46,911 bases of DNA from Myxococcales bacterium (GCA_005777185.1 SXNL01000303.1:1-46911), one strand, 5' to 3'. Positions 17,770 through 26,791 are shown, counted from the stretch's first letter. Notes: generated by a model not told the origin, from the letters alone. Numbers and translations are program-made.

Positions 17770-18429
17770 GTGGCACGCAGGCTCCGCACCCAGCCCCGGA
17801 AGCTCCCGACGCAGGAGCGCGCGCGGGCCACCGTCGCGACGCTCCTCACGGCGACGGAGCGCCTGCTGTCCAGGAAGGGCTACGAGGCGCTCACCACGAA
17901 CGCGATCGCGGCCGAGGCCGGCGTCTCCATCGGCTCGGTCTACCAGTACTTCCCCACGAAGGAGGCGATCGTCGCGGCCGTCGTCGACCGCTTCTGCGCG
18001 CGCCGCATCGACGACCTCACCCGCTCGATGGCGACCATCTCCCCGACCGCCACCCTCCGGGAGGTCATCCGCGGCGTCGTCTCGGCCACGGTCGCCGCCC
18101 ACCTCGAGAACCCGGCGCTCGTCCGCGTCCTGCTCCAGGAGGTCCCGCGCAAGGGCCAGCTCGAGCGCGTCGACGCCATCCTCGACCATGGCATCGGCAT
18201 CGTCGCCGCCGCCCTCGCCGCGCGCGCCGAGGAGGTCCGGCCAAGGAACACCGAGCTCGCCGCCCGCCTCCTCGCAACCGCCACGCGCGGCATGCTCCTC
18301 CACGAGATCGTGCGCGATCCCGACTGGGTCCGCGACAGTCCCGACTTCGTCGACGAGGTCACGGAGATCCTCGCCCGCTACCTCGATCCCTCCCCCCCTC
18401 CGTCTCGCGCGCCTCGGGCGGCGTTCTGA
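17770..18429 (+). CDS. TetR family transcriptional regulator
   Basis: 219 residues from GTG 17770. The DNA-binding region is typical: ERARATVATLLTATERLLSRKG, then TTNAIAAEAGVSIGSVYQYF (helix-turn-helix) and PTKEAIVAAVV. The C-terminal ligand domain resembles those of AcrR-type regulators (VRVLLQEVP segment). A longer reading from ATG 17656 would run through the operator region, so the internal GTG was preferred. It probably represses itself and the divergent Coq4 gene by binding the palindromes in between. The inducer is unknown. Confidence 0.9.
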   Translation: MARRLRTQPRKLPTQERARATVATLLTATERLLSRKGYEALTTNAIAAEAGVSIGSVYQYFPTKEAIVAAVVDRFCARRIDDLTRSMATISPTATLREVIRGVVSATVAAHLENPALVRVLLQEVPRKGQLERVDAILDHGIGIVAAALAARAEEVRPRNTELAARLLATATRGMLLHEIVRDPDWVRDSPDFVDEVTEILARYLDPSPPPSRAPRAAF

Positions 18430-18484
18430 GCCGCGCCGGCGCCGCCCCCGCAAGGGTCGCCGCGCGCGCTCCGACCCGCGCCGC

Positions 18485-18499
18485 AGCCCACCGTGGGCT
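18485..18499 (+). terminator. Hairpin AGCCCA-CCG-TGGGCT downstream of the TetR gene
   Basis: A six-base-pair stem with a three-base loop 55 bases after the TetR stop. No clear T-run follows. A second inverted repeat lies at 18503-18522. Confidence 0.35.
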
Positions 18500-18502
18500 C
18501 GG

Positions 18503-18522
18503 GTGTGCTCGATACAGCACAC
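18503..18522. promoter_or_regulatory. Inverted repeat GTGTGCT-CGATAC-AGCACAC
   Basis: A perfect seven-base inverted repeat with six-base spacing, between the TetR terminator-like hairpin and the lysyl oxidase promoter region. It could be an operator or part of a terminator. Confidence 0.35.
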
Positions 18523-18530
18523 GCGGCGTC

Positions 18531-18546
18531 TCGTTTCGAGAAACGA
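18531..18546. promoter_or_regulatory. Perfect 16-base palindrome TCGTTTCGAGAAACGA, operator-like
   Basis: Lies 10 bases upstream of a weak promoter match (TTGAAA at 18557, TAGGGT at 18579, 16-base spacer) for the lysyl-oxidase-like gene. Palindromes of the GAAAC/GTTTC type bind TetR-like and other dimeric repressors. The link is inferred from position only. Confidence 0.4.
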
Positions 18547-18613
18547 CCGTCCCGCCTTGAAAATGCGAAGCGGCAGAGTAGGGTTGGCGCCTATCCGGGA
18601 AAGGGGCCCAAGC

Positions 18614-19447
18614 ATGTCCACCGCAAGACACGTCACCACCTTGTTCACGCTGTCCGTCCTCGCAGCCGTCGGTTGCTCGTCTAGCGAGGTTGCACAGACG
18701 GACACGGACGTACCCGAGATAGCCCCGGGTACCCTGCAGACGCAGGCGCGTGCCAAGATCGACCTCGTCGGCACGCCCGACCTCGTCGTCCGGTAGGACA
18801 TGCTCCAGCAGCAGTGGCTGATCCGCTCGGAGACCTTCGCAACGAACGACTGCGCCGCCCAGGAGGGCGGGGTCAGCCCGGGCGTCCACCGCGTGGTGAG
18901 GTTCACGGTGGGCACGGCCAACATCGGCGACGCGGACCTCGTCGTGGGCGATCCGAAGAAGCACTACGCAGCCAACGACGGCCTCTTCGAGCTCGCGAGC
19001 TGCCACGGCCACTACCACTTCCGGCACTACGCCAAGTACGAGCTCGTCGCGAGCGACGGACGGGTCTGGCGCGCCGCCAAGCAGGGCTTCTGCATGATCG
19101 ACACGGATCCGAACGTGGCGCCCTACGCGCTGCCGGATCGGCCGGCCATCTTCACGCGCTGCGGCTCGAAGACGTCGCCCGGGTACCAGGGCATCAGCCG
19201 CGGCTGGACCGACACCTACGGGTACCTCCTCCAGGGGCAGTTCTTCGTCCTCGACGGAGGCGACGGTCAGCCGCCGGTGCCGGCGGGGACGTACACGCTC
19301 CGCATCTCGGTGAACCCGCCGTTCATGCCGGCCGCCGGCGATCCGCCGTGCCCGAACCGGGACGCGGCCGGGTTCTGCCACCAGCTCAAGGAGTCGAACT
19401 ACAACAACAACATCGCGCAGCTGACCGTGAACGTGCCCGCGCCGTAG
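18614..19447 (+). pseudogene. Lysyl oxidase-like copper lipoprotein interrupted by an in-frame amber codon
   Basis: One reading frame runs from ATG 18614 to 19447, broken only by TAG at 18794-18796. The first part has a lipoprotein signal (LAAVGC) and ends GTPDLVVR. The second resumes DMLQQQWLIRSETFATNDC and holds the lysyl oxidase copper motif CHGHYHFRHYAKYEL, followed by a full C-terminal domain. PDLVV followed by a segment of this kind is the usual opening of bacterial members. The rest of the frame is well kept, so the stop is recent, a sequencing error, or read through. A single change (AAG to TAG) would explain it. Members oxidise amines or serve as copper-binding cell-surface proteins. 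Confidence 0.75.
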
Positions 19448-19480
19448 ACCGCACCTCTCGCGCGCGCCGTCGACGGCTCC

Positions 19481-20053
19481 TCAGCGCGGCGCGGGCGGCT
19501 CCACCACCACGCCCACGGGTCCCTCCTTTCGCAGGGCCCAGTAGTCGGGAAGCGGCACGAACATGCCGCCCACCTTGAACACCTCCCACCCGAGCAGGAG
19601 CTCGGCGCTCCCTTCGTTCACGGCCACGAGCGGGCACCACCCGAGGCGCGCGGGATCGAAGGCGGCGTTGCCAGCGGTGCCGTAGTCGAGGAAGTCCTCG
19701 CCCTTCCAGCCGCGCGGGAAGCGCTCGGCGCGCGCGCTCCGGAGGAGGTAGTGGCCGAAGGTGAGCTGGCGTCCGCTCGAGTCCACCCGTGGCACGGTGG
19801 CCCGCTCCCACCCGGTCTGCTCCACGCGGACGTTCCAGCCTCGGATCTGGCCGGTGTCGGGATCGCGCACGAAGGTCTTGCGAAACGTCTTCCAGAGGAG
19901 GCGCGTCGCGAGCGGTGGCAGGCTGAGGTCGACGCCCGTGTACGCGCTGTCGCCGAGCTCGTCGCGTGGGATCGGGTGCGCGGCGCGGAGGATGGCCTCG
20001 TGGTCGGCGCGCTTCATCTGGACGAGGTCGTCGAGCGTGATGGGCGTGGTCAT
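19481..20053 (-). CDS. Conserved hypothetical protein
   Basis: 190 residues from ATG 20053. I do not recognise a named family. The sequence is soluble, has no signal peptide, and contains well-ordered segments (LDYGTAGNAAFDPARLGWCP, then LVAVNEGSAELLLGWEVF) that look strongly constrained. It has no close co-directional partner. The coding pattern and convergence with the lysyl oxidase gene support it as real. Confidence 0.75.
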   Translation of the reverse strand: MTTPITLDDLVQMKRADHEAILRAAHPIPRDELGDSAYTGVDLSLPPLATRLLWKTFRKTFVRDPDTGQIRGWNVRVEQTGWERATVPRVDSSGRQLTFGHYLLRSARAERFPRGWKGEDFLDYGTAGNAAFDPARLGWCPLVAVNEGSAELLLGWEVFKVGGMFVPLPDYWALRKEGPVGVVVEPPAPR

Positions 20054-20116
20054 GTGCGGGCGATCGTAGCGCCAGGCATGCGCGTCGCGTGGGGCGATCT
20101 GGGCGTCTCCGCGGCG

Positions 20117-21046
20117 CTACGGCTCGAGGGCGAAGCAGTATATCGCCCCCCACCCGCCGCCGGCGCCCACCGTGTTCCCCATTCCCGGCCCGTTCTGGAT
20201 GAGGTTCACGCCGGCGGCGCACCCGTTGAGGCGGTGCGCCTGTATCCAGTGCTGCCCGCTGTTCGCCGGCCACGAGTGGCCGCAGCGCACCTTGTTCTCG
20301 GATCCCGGTCCGACCGCGCTCGTCCAGTCGTTGCAGGTGGCGACCTCGCTCGTGCCGTCGAGCTGCCCCATCATGTTCGAGCCCGTCATCACGTCGTGGC
20401 TGTCGCCCAGCCGCCTGATCCCCTGGCCCGTCTCGTCGGGGAGATCGTTCGCGATGGCCGTATCGGCCGCGGGCCTCGTCGAGAGGAGCCCGGCGCGATC
20501 CTTCGCCACCAGCCGGCCCGTCCTGTCGTACCAGGGCCCTGGCCCGATGCGATCGATGGCGTGGACGGGGGCGCCGGCGTTGTAGGTGCTCAGGAACGCA
20601 CGCCAGGTCTTGTGACCGAAGCCGACGGCGGCGGCGGCGGTCGTGCAGATCTTGTCCGCCCCGGCGAGCCCGCCGAGGTCGCCGCCGAAGCCGTCCTGGC
20701 TACCGGACTGCGCGCGCATGGTGTCGAGGCTGGTGATGAAGAAGCTGAAGCGCGTGGCGGCGGCCGGCGCGTCCGCTCCGGCATCGGTCGCGCCCGCTTC
20801 CGGGGTGGGGGTGCTCGCCGATCCTGCGTCCGTCGGGCCGGGGGGACCGGCGGCGGTCTGTCCGCCGGTGGCCGGCGCTGGCGCGATGACGGCAGCGGCG
20901 TCGCCGCTGCATCCGCCGTGGAGGAAGAGGAGACCCAGCGCCGCGAAGGCGACGAGCGCGCCGACGCGAGCAGGAGACTCCCGTGACAGGCCCGGGGACG
21001 GCGTGTGCGTGTGCGCAGTTGTAGGCGACAGCGTCGGTGGGGTCAT
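20117..21046 (-). CDS. Secreted lipoprotein with a lectin-like C-terminal domain
   Basis: 309 residues from ATG 21046, preceded by GGGAG. A long N-terminal segment leads to a hydrophobic stretch ending in a possible lipobox (LHGGC). A Pro/Ala/Thr-rich linker follows, then a domain of about 200 residues beginning FSFFITSLDTMRAQS and including GGDLGGLAGADKICTTAAAA and TWRAFLSTYN. This domain is common in myxobacterial surface lipoproteins and resembles C-type lectin-like or endostatin-like folds. It probably sits on the outer membrane. The ligand is unknown. Confidence 0.75.
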   Translation of the reverse strand: MTPPTLSPTTAHTHTPSPGLSRESPARVGALVAFAALGLLFLHGGCSGDAAAVIAPAPATGGQTAAGPPGPTDAGSASTPTPEAGATDAGADAPAAATRFSFFITSLDTMRAQSGSQDGFGGDLGGLAGADKICTTAAAAVGFGHKTWRAFLSTYNAGAPVHAIDRIGPGPWYDRTGRLVAKDRAGLLSTRPAADTAIANDLPDETGQGIRRLGDSHDVMTGSNMMGQLDGTSEVATCNDWTSAVGPGSENKVRCGHSWPANSGQHWIQAHRLNGCAAGVNLIQNGPGMGNTVGAGGGWGAIYCFALEP

Positions 21047-21183
21047 GGTCTCCCTGTGGGTGCGGCAGGCCAGGATCGATCACTCCATCATGCCGCATCC
21101 AGGTCGAATTCGGAAATCGCATTCTCGCACCGCGTTTCGCGATCCGGGCCGCGCCCCCTTCGACTCCGCTACACTCCCCCGCG

Positions 21184-22194
21184 ATGCGCGCCCTCGAGAT
21201 CCCCTCCTTCGGCCTCGACCACCTCGCCCTCGTCGAGCGACCCTCCGCGCCCGTCGGCCCGCTCGACGTGCGGGTCCGCGTGCGCGCGATCTCCCTCAAC
21301 TACCGCGACTGGCTCATGATCACCGGTCAGTACAACCCCCGCCAGCCCCTCCCCCTCGTCCCCTGCTCGGACGCCTCGGGCGAGGTCGTCGAGGTCGGCT
21401 CCCTCGTCACGCGCGTTCGGCCGGGCGACCGGGTGGTCACCGTCTTCGCGCCTCGCTGGCTCTCCGGGGAGCCTCGCCGCGACCGCATCCGCCACACCCT
21501 CGGCGGGCCGGCGCCGGGCGTGCTCGCGGACGAGATCGTCCTCCACGAGGACGGCGTGGTGCGCGCGCCGGCGGAGCTATCCTTCGACGAGGCCGCGACG
21601 ATCCCGTGCGCCGGGCTCACCGCGTGGAGCGCGCTCGAGCAGTGCGGCGTGACCACGGGGCAGACCGTGCTCGTCCAGGGCACCGGTGGCGTATCCATCT
21701 TCGCCCTCCAGCTCGCCCGCGCCCGCGGCGCCGAGGTGATCGTCACCTCGCGAAGCGACGACAAGCTCGCGCGCGCGATCGCGCTCGGCGCGCGCCACGG
21801 CATCAACTACCAGACGACGCCGGACTGGGCGGCGGGCGCCCTCGAGCGGACGGGCGGCGAGGGCGTGCACCTCGTGGTCGAGGTCGGCGGCAAGGGCACG
21901 TTCGCGCAATCGATCAAGGCGACGCGCCCCGGCGGATCCATCGCCGTCATCGGCATCCTCTCCGGGGCGGCCACCGAGATCGTCCTCTCGCGCGTGCTCA
22001 TGAGCAACATCCGCGTGCAGGGGATCTTCGTCGGCCATCGCGACGCGCTCGAGGCCGTGATCGCCGCCGTCGTGTCCGCCGGGATCCGGCCGGAGATCAG
22101 CCACAGGTTCGCGTTCGAGGACGCTCGCGCAGCGTTTTCGCTGATGCGCGAGGGGGGACACCTCGGGAAGATCGTCGTCACGGTCCAGCCCTGA
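21184..22194 (+). CDS. Zinc-type alcohol dehydrogenase-like / quinone oxidoreductase family protein
   Basis: 336 residues from ATG 21184. It is a medium-chain dehydrogenase: catalytic N-domain (LNYRDWLMITGQY), a DEAATIPCAGLTAWSALEQ helix, then a Rossmann domain with the NADPH-binding sequence VLVQGTGGVSIFALQLARA. The structural and catalytic zinc cysteines of true alcohol dehydrogenases are absent, so it belongs with the zinc-free quinone-reductase-like branch that reduces enones. Substrate unknown. It may be co-transcribed with the next two genes, which follow closely. Confidence 0.9.
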   Translation: MRALEIPSFGLDHLALVERPSAPVGPLDVRVRVRAISLNYRDWLMITGQYNPRQPLPLVPCSDASGEVVEVGSLVTRVRPGDRVVTVFAPRWLSGEPRRDRIRHTLGGPAPGVLADEIVLHEDGVVRAPAELSFDEAATIPCAGLTAWSALEQCGVTTGQTVLVQGTGGVSIFALQLARARGAEVIVTSRSDDKLARAIALGARHGINYQTTPDWAAGALERTGGEGVHLVVEVGGKGTFAQSIKATRPGGSIAVIGILSGAATEIVLSRVLMSNIRVQGIFVGHRDALEAVIAAVVSAGIRPEISHRFAFEDARAAFSLMREGGHLGKIVVTVQP

Positions 22195-22213
22195 ACTGTG
22201 CGAGACTGAGCGC

Positions 22214-22801
22214 GTGCCGAGACCGAAGAAGAGCGCCGCGGCTCCGCCGCCGCTGCCGCCCCCCGACGGCGACGACGCCGATCCCGACGCGGCGCCGAAG
22301 CCGGCGGCCGCGACCGCCCCGAAGCTGAAGCTGCCCGCCCCGCCGCCACCGCGCGCACGCGCGCAAGGGCAGTCGGTCATCACGCTCGTGAAGACGGCCG
22401 TCCCCTCCCAGTGGGTCGTGCCGCCGGACGGCGAGCTCGTGGTCACGTTCGAGATCGGCAACACCGGGGGCAAGCTCGACGGGCTCTACGTCGAGATCGG
22501 CGGGCCCGGTGCGGGCGCCATCACGGGCGGCACGCTCGCGTGCGACGGGACGTCCGGCGTGCTCGAGCAGAAGGGAGCGACCCTGCGCGGAGAGCTGCCG
22601 AAGCTCGCGATCGAGGCGGGGTTCGCCGATGACGGCGGGCAGAAGCCGCCGCTCCCGCTCCATGCCTCGTCGCGGCCGCTCGAGATCCGGCTGCGCGCGC
22701 GATCGAAGTCCGCGGGCCTCGTGACCGTGCGGATCGGACCCCTGAAGGCGCCGCCCGGGCGCGGCTCCGTCGTCCAGGGCAGACAGCTCACGGCCGAGTA
22801 G
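22214..22801 (+). CDS. Hypothetical protein with a proline-rich N-terminus
   Basis: 195 residues from GTG 22214. Residues 1 to about 55 are Pro/Ala/Asp-rich. The rest looks like a beta-sandwich domain (ITLVKTAVPSQWVVPPDGEL, FEIGNTGGKLDGLYVEIGG) without a family I recognise. It has no signal peptide. It lies 19 bases after the dehydrogenase stop and only three bases before the kinase fusion start, so it is probably in the same operon. Confidence 0.7.
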   Translation: MPRPKKSAAAPPPLPPPDGDDADPDAAPKPAAATAPKLKLPAPPPPRARAQGQSVITLVKTAVPSQWVVPPDGELVVTFEIGNTGGKLDGLYVEIGGPGAGAITGGTLACDGTSGVLEQKGATLRGELPKLAIEAGFADDGGQKPPLPLHASSRPLEIRLRARSKSAGLVTVRIGPLKAPPGRGSVVQGRQLTAE

Positions 22802-22804
22802 TCC

Positions 22805-24940
22805 GTGACGCTGAAGGAGGCCGACCTCGATGTCCTCTCGCGGAGTCGGCTCTTCTCCACGATGAGCGCGGAGGACCTGGCGTCCTTCTACGACGAGCTC
22901 GACCAGGTCGCGGTGCCTCCACGCACCACGATCATCCGCGAGGGCGACGCAGGCGACTACCTCTACTTCGTCCTCTCCGGCGAGGCCGAGATCTCGCGCG
23001 GCGACTTCGCGATCGGGCCCGCCTCCACGGGAGCGCACTTCGGGGAGCTGTCGATCGTCGGCGCGCTGCGCCGGGCGGCCTCCGTGACGTCGGTGACCGC
23101 GATGCGGCTCGCCCGCCTCTCGAAGCGCGGGTACGAGAGCCTCCGCGAGCGGAACCCGGCCCTCGCGGTCCGCTTCGTGGAGGGGCTCCTCGCGACGCTG
23201 GGGACGGAGCTCGTGTCCATGACCGACAGCATGGGCGAGCTGTTCCGGCAGCGCTCGCTCCCGCGCCACGCGCGCGTGAAGATCACGCGGGACGACGGCG
23301 GCGAGCCCCTGGTGGTCGGCACCGGCACGCCCGTCGCGCAGCTCCTCCCGGAGTACGTGCAGGGTGCACGCGTCGTCGCGGCGCTCACGGATCAGCGACC
23401 GGTGTCCATGGACGCGCCGGTCATCTCGGACACGCGGCTCGCGCCGGTCACGATGGCGAGCTGGGAGGGGCGAGAGGTGTACCGGCGCTCGGCGTGCCTC
23501 GTGCTGCTCGAGGCCGCCCGGAGGGTGGCGCCCGAGGCGCGCGTGTCGTTCGGGCCGTCGGTCGGCCCGGGGCGCGTGCTCCACACCGCGACGCCGGAGC
23601 TCGGGCCGGAGATCGCCTGCGCCTACACGCACCTCCTCGCGCAGAAGGCGCCCCTCCGCGAGGAGCTCTGGGGCGCCGAGGAGGCGGCGAGCCACTTCGC
23701 GCGGCAGCGCGACGACGGGGCGGCACGCCTGATCCAGCACTGGCGCGACCCGAGCGTGCCGCTCGTCCGGTGCGGGGATACGTACGCGATCAGCCCGGGG
23801 CCGCTCCTCCCCCACGCCGGGTGGCTCGAGCCCGTGACGCTGGTGCCCCACCCCGCGGGTCTGCTCGTCGCCTTCGGGGCGGAGATCGACCGGTGGTTCC
23901 CCGCGCCCGGTTCGCTGGGAGACGCACTCCAGCGCGAGGTCGAGAAGCCGCGCTTCGGCGACGAGATGACGCGCGAGCGCACGGCGTGGCTGCGCACGTT
24001 CGGCGTCGACTCCGTGGGCGCGTTCAACGCGGTGTGCGTCTCGGGGCAGGTGCGCGAGCTGATCCGCGTGAGCGAGGGGTACCACGAGAAGCGCATCGGG
24101 CGGCTCGCGGACCGGATCTCCGCGCAGGGCGGCGTGCGCGTCATCGGCATCGCGGGGCCGTCGTCGTCGGGGAAGACCACGTTCATCAAGCGCCTCAGCG
24201 TGCAGCTGCAGATCGTAGGCCTCTTTCCGGTCGAGATCTCCCTCGACAACTACTACGTGGACCGCGAGAAGACGCCGCGGGACGAGCACGGCGATTACGA
24301 CTTCGAGGCGTTCCTCGCGCTCGACCTCGAGCTGTTGCAGGATCACCTCCGGAGGCTCGTCCTGGGCGAGGCGGTGAGGACCGCGAAGTACGACTTCCGC
24401 ACCGGCATCTCCCACCGCGAGGGAGGCCCCGAGCTCCGGCTCGGCCCGCACGACGTGCTCGTCCTCGAGGGGATCCACGGCCTGAACCCCGAGCTCGTCG
24501 CCGACGTGGTGCCGCGCGCGCAGGTGTTCACCGTGTTCGTGCACCCGTCCGACGCGATGCCGTTCGACGCGCTGTCCACGATCTCGCCCGCCGACGTGCG
24601 CCTCCTCCGGCGCATCGTGCGCGACCGGCACACGCGCGGCTACAAGGCGGCGGAGAACATCGCGCGCTGGGCGTCGGTGCGGCGCGGCGAGCACCTGCAC
24701 ATCTACCCGAACCACCCGAACGCCGACTCGGTGTTCGACACGTCGCTGCCGTACGAGCTCAGCGTGCTCAAGGTGTACGCGGAGCGTTACCTCCTGGAGG
24801 TGCCCGCCGGCCACCCGAGCTTCGCCACGGCGTACCGCCTCAGGCACCTCGTCGATCGCTTCGTCGCGATCTACCCCGAGCACGTCCCGCCGACGTCGAT
24901 CCTGAGGGAGTTCATCGGGGGGAGCGGGTTCGAGTACTGA
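22805..24940 (+). CDS. Fusion: cyclic-nucleotide-binding, ThrRS-like region, uridine kinase
   Basis: 711 residues from GTG 22805. The N-terminus (about 10-125) is a cNMP-binding domain with the phosphate-binding-cassette stretch FGELSIVGALRRAAS. The middle (about 155-400) resembles the N-terminal TGS and second additional (editing) domains of threonyl-tRNA synthetase; the class II catalytic core is absent. The C-terminus (about 440-650) is a uridine kinase P-loop domain (GIAGPSSSGKTTFIKRL, near residue 455; LDNYYVDREKTPRDEHGDYDF). Uridine kinases with ThrRS-like N-termini are known in some bacteria. The added cNMP sensor suggests cyclic-nucleotide control of pyrimidine salvage. Start codon is three bases after the previous stop. 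Confidence 0.9.
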   Translation: MTLKEADLDVLSRSRLFSTMSAEDLASFYDELDQVAVPPRTTIIREGDAGDYLYFVLSGEAEISRGDFAIGPASTGAHFGELSIVGALRRAASVTSVTAMRLARLSKRGYESLRERNPALAVRFVEGLLATLGTELVSMTDSMGELFRQRSLPRHARVKITRDDGGEPLVVGTGTPVAQLLPEYVQGARVVAALTDQRPVSMDAPVISDTRLAPVTMASWEGREVYRRSACLVLLEAARRVAPEARVSFGPSVGPGRVLHTATPELGPEIACAYTHLLAQKAPLREELWGAEEAASHFARQRDDGAARLIQHWRDPSVPLVRCGDTYAISPGPLLPHAGWLEPVTLVPHPAGLLVAFGAEIDRWFPAPGSLGDALQREVEKPRFGDEMTRERTAWLRTFGVDSVGAFNAVCVSGQVRELIRVSEGYHEKRIGRLADRISAQGGVRVIGIAGPSSSGKTTFIKRLSVQLQIVGLFPVEISLDNYYVDREKTPRDEHGDYDFEAFLALDLELLQDHLRRLVLGEAVRTAKYDFRTGISHREGGPELRLGPHDVLVLEGIHGLNPELVADVVPRAQVFTVFVHPSDAMPFDALSTISPADVRLLRRIVRDRHTRGYKAAENIARWASVRRGEHLHIYPNHPNADSVFDTSLPYELSVLKVYAERYLLEVPAGHPSFATAYRLRHLVDRFVAIYPEHVPPTSILREFIGGSGFEY

Positions 24941-24973
24941 CGGGAGACGGTCGCGCGCCGCACCCCGCCGGGC

Positions 24974-25690
24974 TCAGTCTCGCCAGAGCGCGATCCCCCC
25001 GAGCAGCCCCGCGAGGTTGTCGGCGATCTTCACCTTCTCCGGCAGGTCGCCCTTCAGCCGCTTCGCGTTCCCGCCGCCGAGGTAGACGGCGTCCGGGTTG
25101 AACGTGGGCATCAGCGTCTCGAGGATCTCCCTGACCCGCTTGTTCCAGCGCTTCTTCCCGACCTCCTCGAGCGCGGGCCCGCCGACCCAGTCCTCGTACG
25201 TCTTCCCCTTGCGGAAGGGGTGGTGGCCCATCTCGACGTTCGGCACGTAGCGCCCGTCCACGAAGAGCGCGAAACCCATCCCCGTCCCCAGCGTGAGCAC
25301 CATCTCGACGCCCTGCCCGCTCCGGATCCCGAAGCCCTGGACGCCCGCGTCGTTGAGCACGCGCGCCGGCCGCTCGAAGGCCGCGGACAGCGCGCCCGCG
25401 AGATCGAACCCGTGCCACTCCTCGGTGCCCAGGTTCGGCGCGGTATCGATGACCCCGGCCCTCACCACGCCGGGGAAGCCGCAGCTGATCCGGTGGAACG
25501 CCGGAAGCTGCGCGACGAGGCCCGCGAGCTCGTGCATGACCGCGGACGGTGTTGCGGGCTTGGGCGTCTCCACCCGCACGCGTTCGCAGAGCGGCTCGCC
25601 CGTCTCGGAGAGCACGAGCGCCTTGAGGCCGGTGCCGCCGATGTCGATCGCGAGGCTGTGGATCTCCCGGGACTTCGTCTTCTTCGCCAT
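24974..25690 (-). CDS. ROK family sugar kinase, polyphosphate glucokinase-like
   Basis: 238 residues from ATG 25690. The ASKHA phosphate-1 motif is LAIDIGGTGLKALVL; FPGVVRAGVIDTAPNLGTEEW and VLTLGTGMGFALFVDG complete the kinase signature. The short length, and the TPKPATPSAVMHELAGLV and NLGTEEWHGFDL segments, fit polyphosphate glucokinases (PpgK), which phosphorylate glucose with polyphosphate or ATP. A role in feeding glucose-6-phosphate to zwf is plausible but not shown. It is followed on the same strand by no close partner. Confidence 0.85.
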   Translation of the reverse strand: MAKKTKSREIHSLAIDIGGTGLKALVLSETGEPLCERVRVETPKPATPSAVMHELAGLVAQLPAFHRISCGFPGVVRAGVIDTAPNLGTEEWHGFDLAGALSAAFERPARVLNDAGVQGFGIRSGQGVEMVLTLGTGMGFALFVDGRYVPNVEMGHHPFRKGKTYEDWVGGPALEEVGKKRWNKRVREILETLMPTFNPDAVYLGGGNAKRLKGDLPEKVKIADNLAGLLGGIALWRD

Positions 25691-25719
25691 GGGGCGAAGG
25701 TACACGAGCCCGCGGCGCG

Positions 25720-26703
25720 CTACACCATCTGTGCGTTCGTGCCCTCGACCAGGGCGTCGACCGCGTCGATCTTGGCCTTCGCCACGTCCTCCATGCGGGA
25801 CGGGGCGGTGTCGGGGACGTCCCACGGCGCCCGCCCGATCTGCTTCGAGCGGAGGCTCGGGACGAACGGGCCGAGGATGTACTGCTTCGTGAGGTACCAC
25901 CAGAAGCTGTACTGGTTGAGCTCGGGATCGATGTTCGCCGCGAGGCGCGCGTGGACCTTGGGCAGCTCCGACCAGTGCGTGCCCGCGTTCTCGTGGTGCG
26001 CCGTGTGGAGGCCCGCGTTGAACACGAGGAAGTTGAACACCCGGCCCGTGATGTTGCGCGAGTGGTTGTGCTTCGACCACGGGTCGGTGTGCAGGTGCTG
26101 CAGGTAGTTGAAGAACATCATGGTCCACGTGCCGAAGAGCTGCGGCAGCACCGTGATCAACACCCACAGCCGGAGCGCCTCGCGCCACGGGTGGAGCGCC
26201 AGCCCGAGCGCGAGGAACGCGAAGCTGCAGCCGAGCCACGTCGCGTACTGGCCCAGGATGCGGCGGTAGAGCTCCGGGTTGTTCGCGCGCGCCTTCTGGA
26301 TGTACTGCCGGATCGGGACCGACTGGTAGTAGGCCGAGACGAAGAAGTACGAGAGCGCGATGAACAGGCTCACCTTGTTGGTGTGCCGCCAGGTGATCGT
26401 CGCGTCGCCGGGCTTGTTGACCCACTTGTGGTGGTTCAGGTTGTGCGTCGGCACCCAGGCGAAGGTGGGGTACCCGTAGAAGACCGAGATGTACGCGCCG
26501 AAGAAGGTGTTGAGCGGCTTCTTCGTGAACGTCGGCGCGTGGTTGTGGTTGTGCGCGATCGTGCCGGCCGCCATCGCCAGGTAGAAGGCGAGCGGCAGGA
26601 GTCCCTTCATCAGCGAAGGATCGCGGTACTGCGCGATCGCGACGACGGGCATCGCGAGCGCCCACAGCAGCGTCCGGTAGTCGGCCTTGTAGCGGAGGGG
26701 CAT
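25720..26703 (-). CDS. Membrane fatty acid desaturase
   Basis: 327 residues from ATG 26703. The three histidine boxes of membrane di-iron desaturases are present: HNHNH, HNLNHHK and HTAHH (in NAGLHTAHHENAG). Membrane helices surround them. It would insert a double bond into a membrane lipid acyl chain at the inner membrane. The alternative upstream start at 26823 would overlap the divergent hydrolase gene and lacks family support. The 88-base gap to the divergent hydrolase holds both promoters. Confidence 0.9.
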   Translation of the reverse strand: MPLRYKADYRTLLWALAMPVVAIAQYRDPSLMKGLLPLAFYLAMAAGTIAHNHNHAPTFTKKPLNTFFGAYISVFYGYPTFAWVPTHNLNHHKWVNKPGDATITWRHTNKVSLFIALSYFFVSAYYQSVPIRQYIQKARANNPELYRRILGQYATWLGCSFAFLALGLALHPWREALRLWVLITVLPQLFGTWTMMFFNYLQHLHTDPWSKHNHSRNITGRVFNFLVFNAGLHTAHHENAGTHWSELPKVHARLAANIDPELNQYSFWWYLTKQYILGPFVPSLRSKQIGRAPWDVPDTAPSRMEDVAKAKIDAVDALVEGTNAQMV

Positions 26704-26791
26704 GGCGCCATCAGGTAGCGCCGCGCGAGGGGTCCGTCGACTTTTTTTTGGCGCGAAAAATCCTGCGCAGGCTACGGTGCACGACTTGCAC

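Noticed and set aside
18794-18796. Amber codon as a pyrrolysine site
   Set aside because: Nothing here suggests pyrrolysine genes, and lysyl oxidases do not use it. A mutation or sequencing error is simpler.
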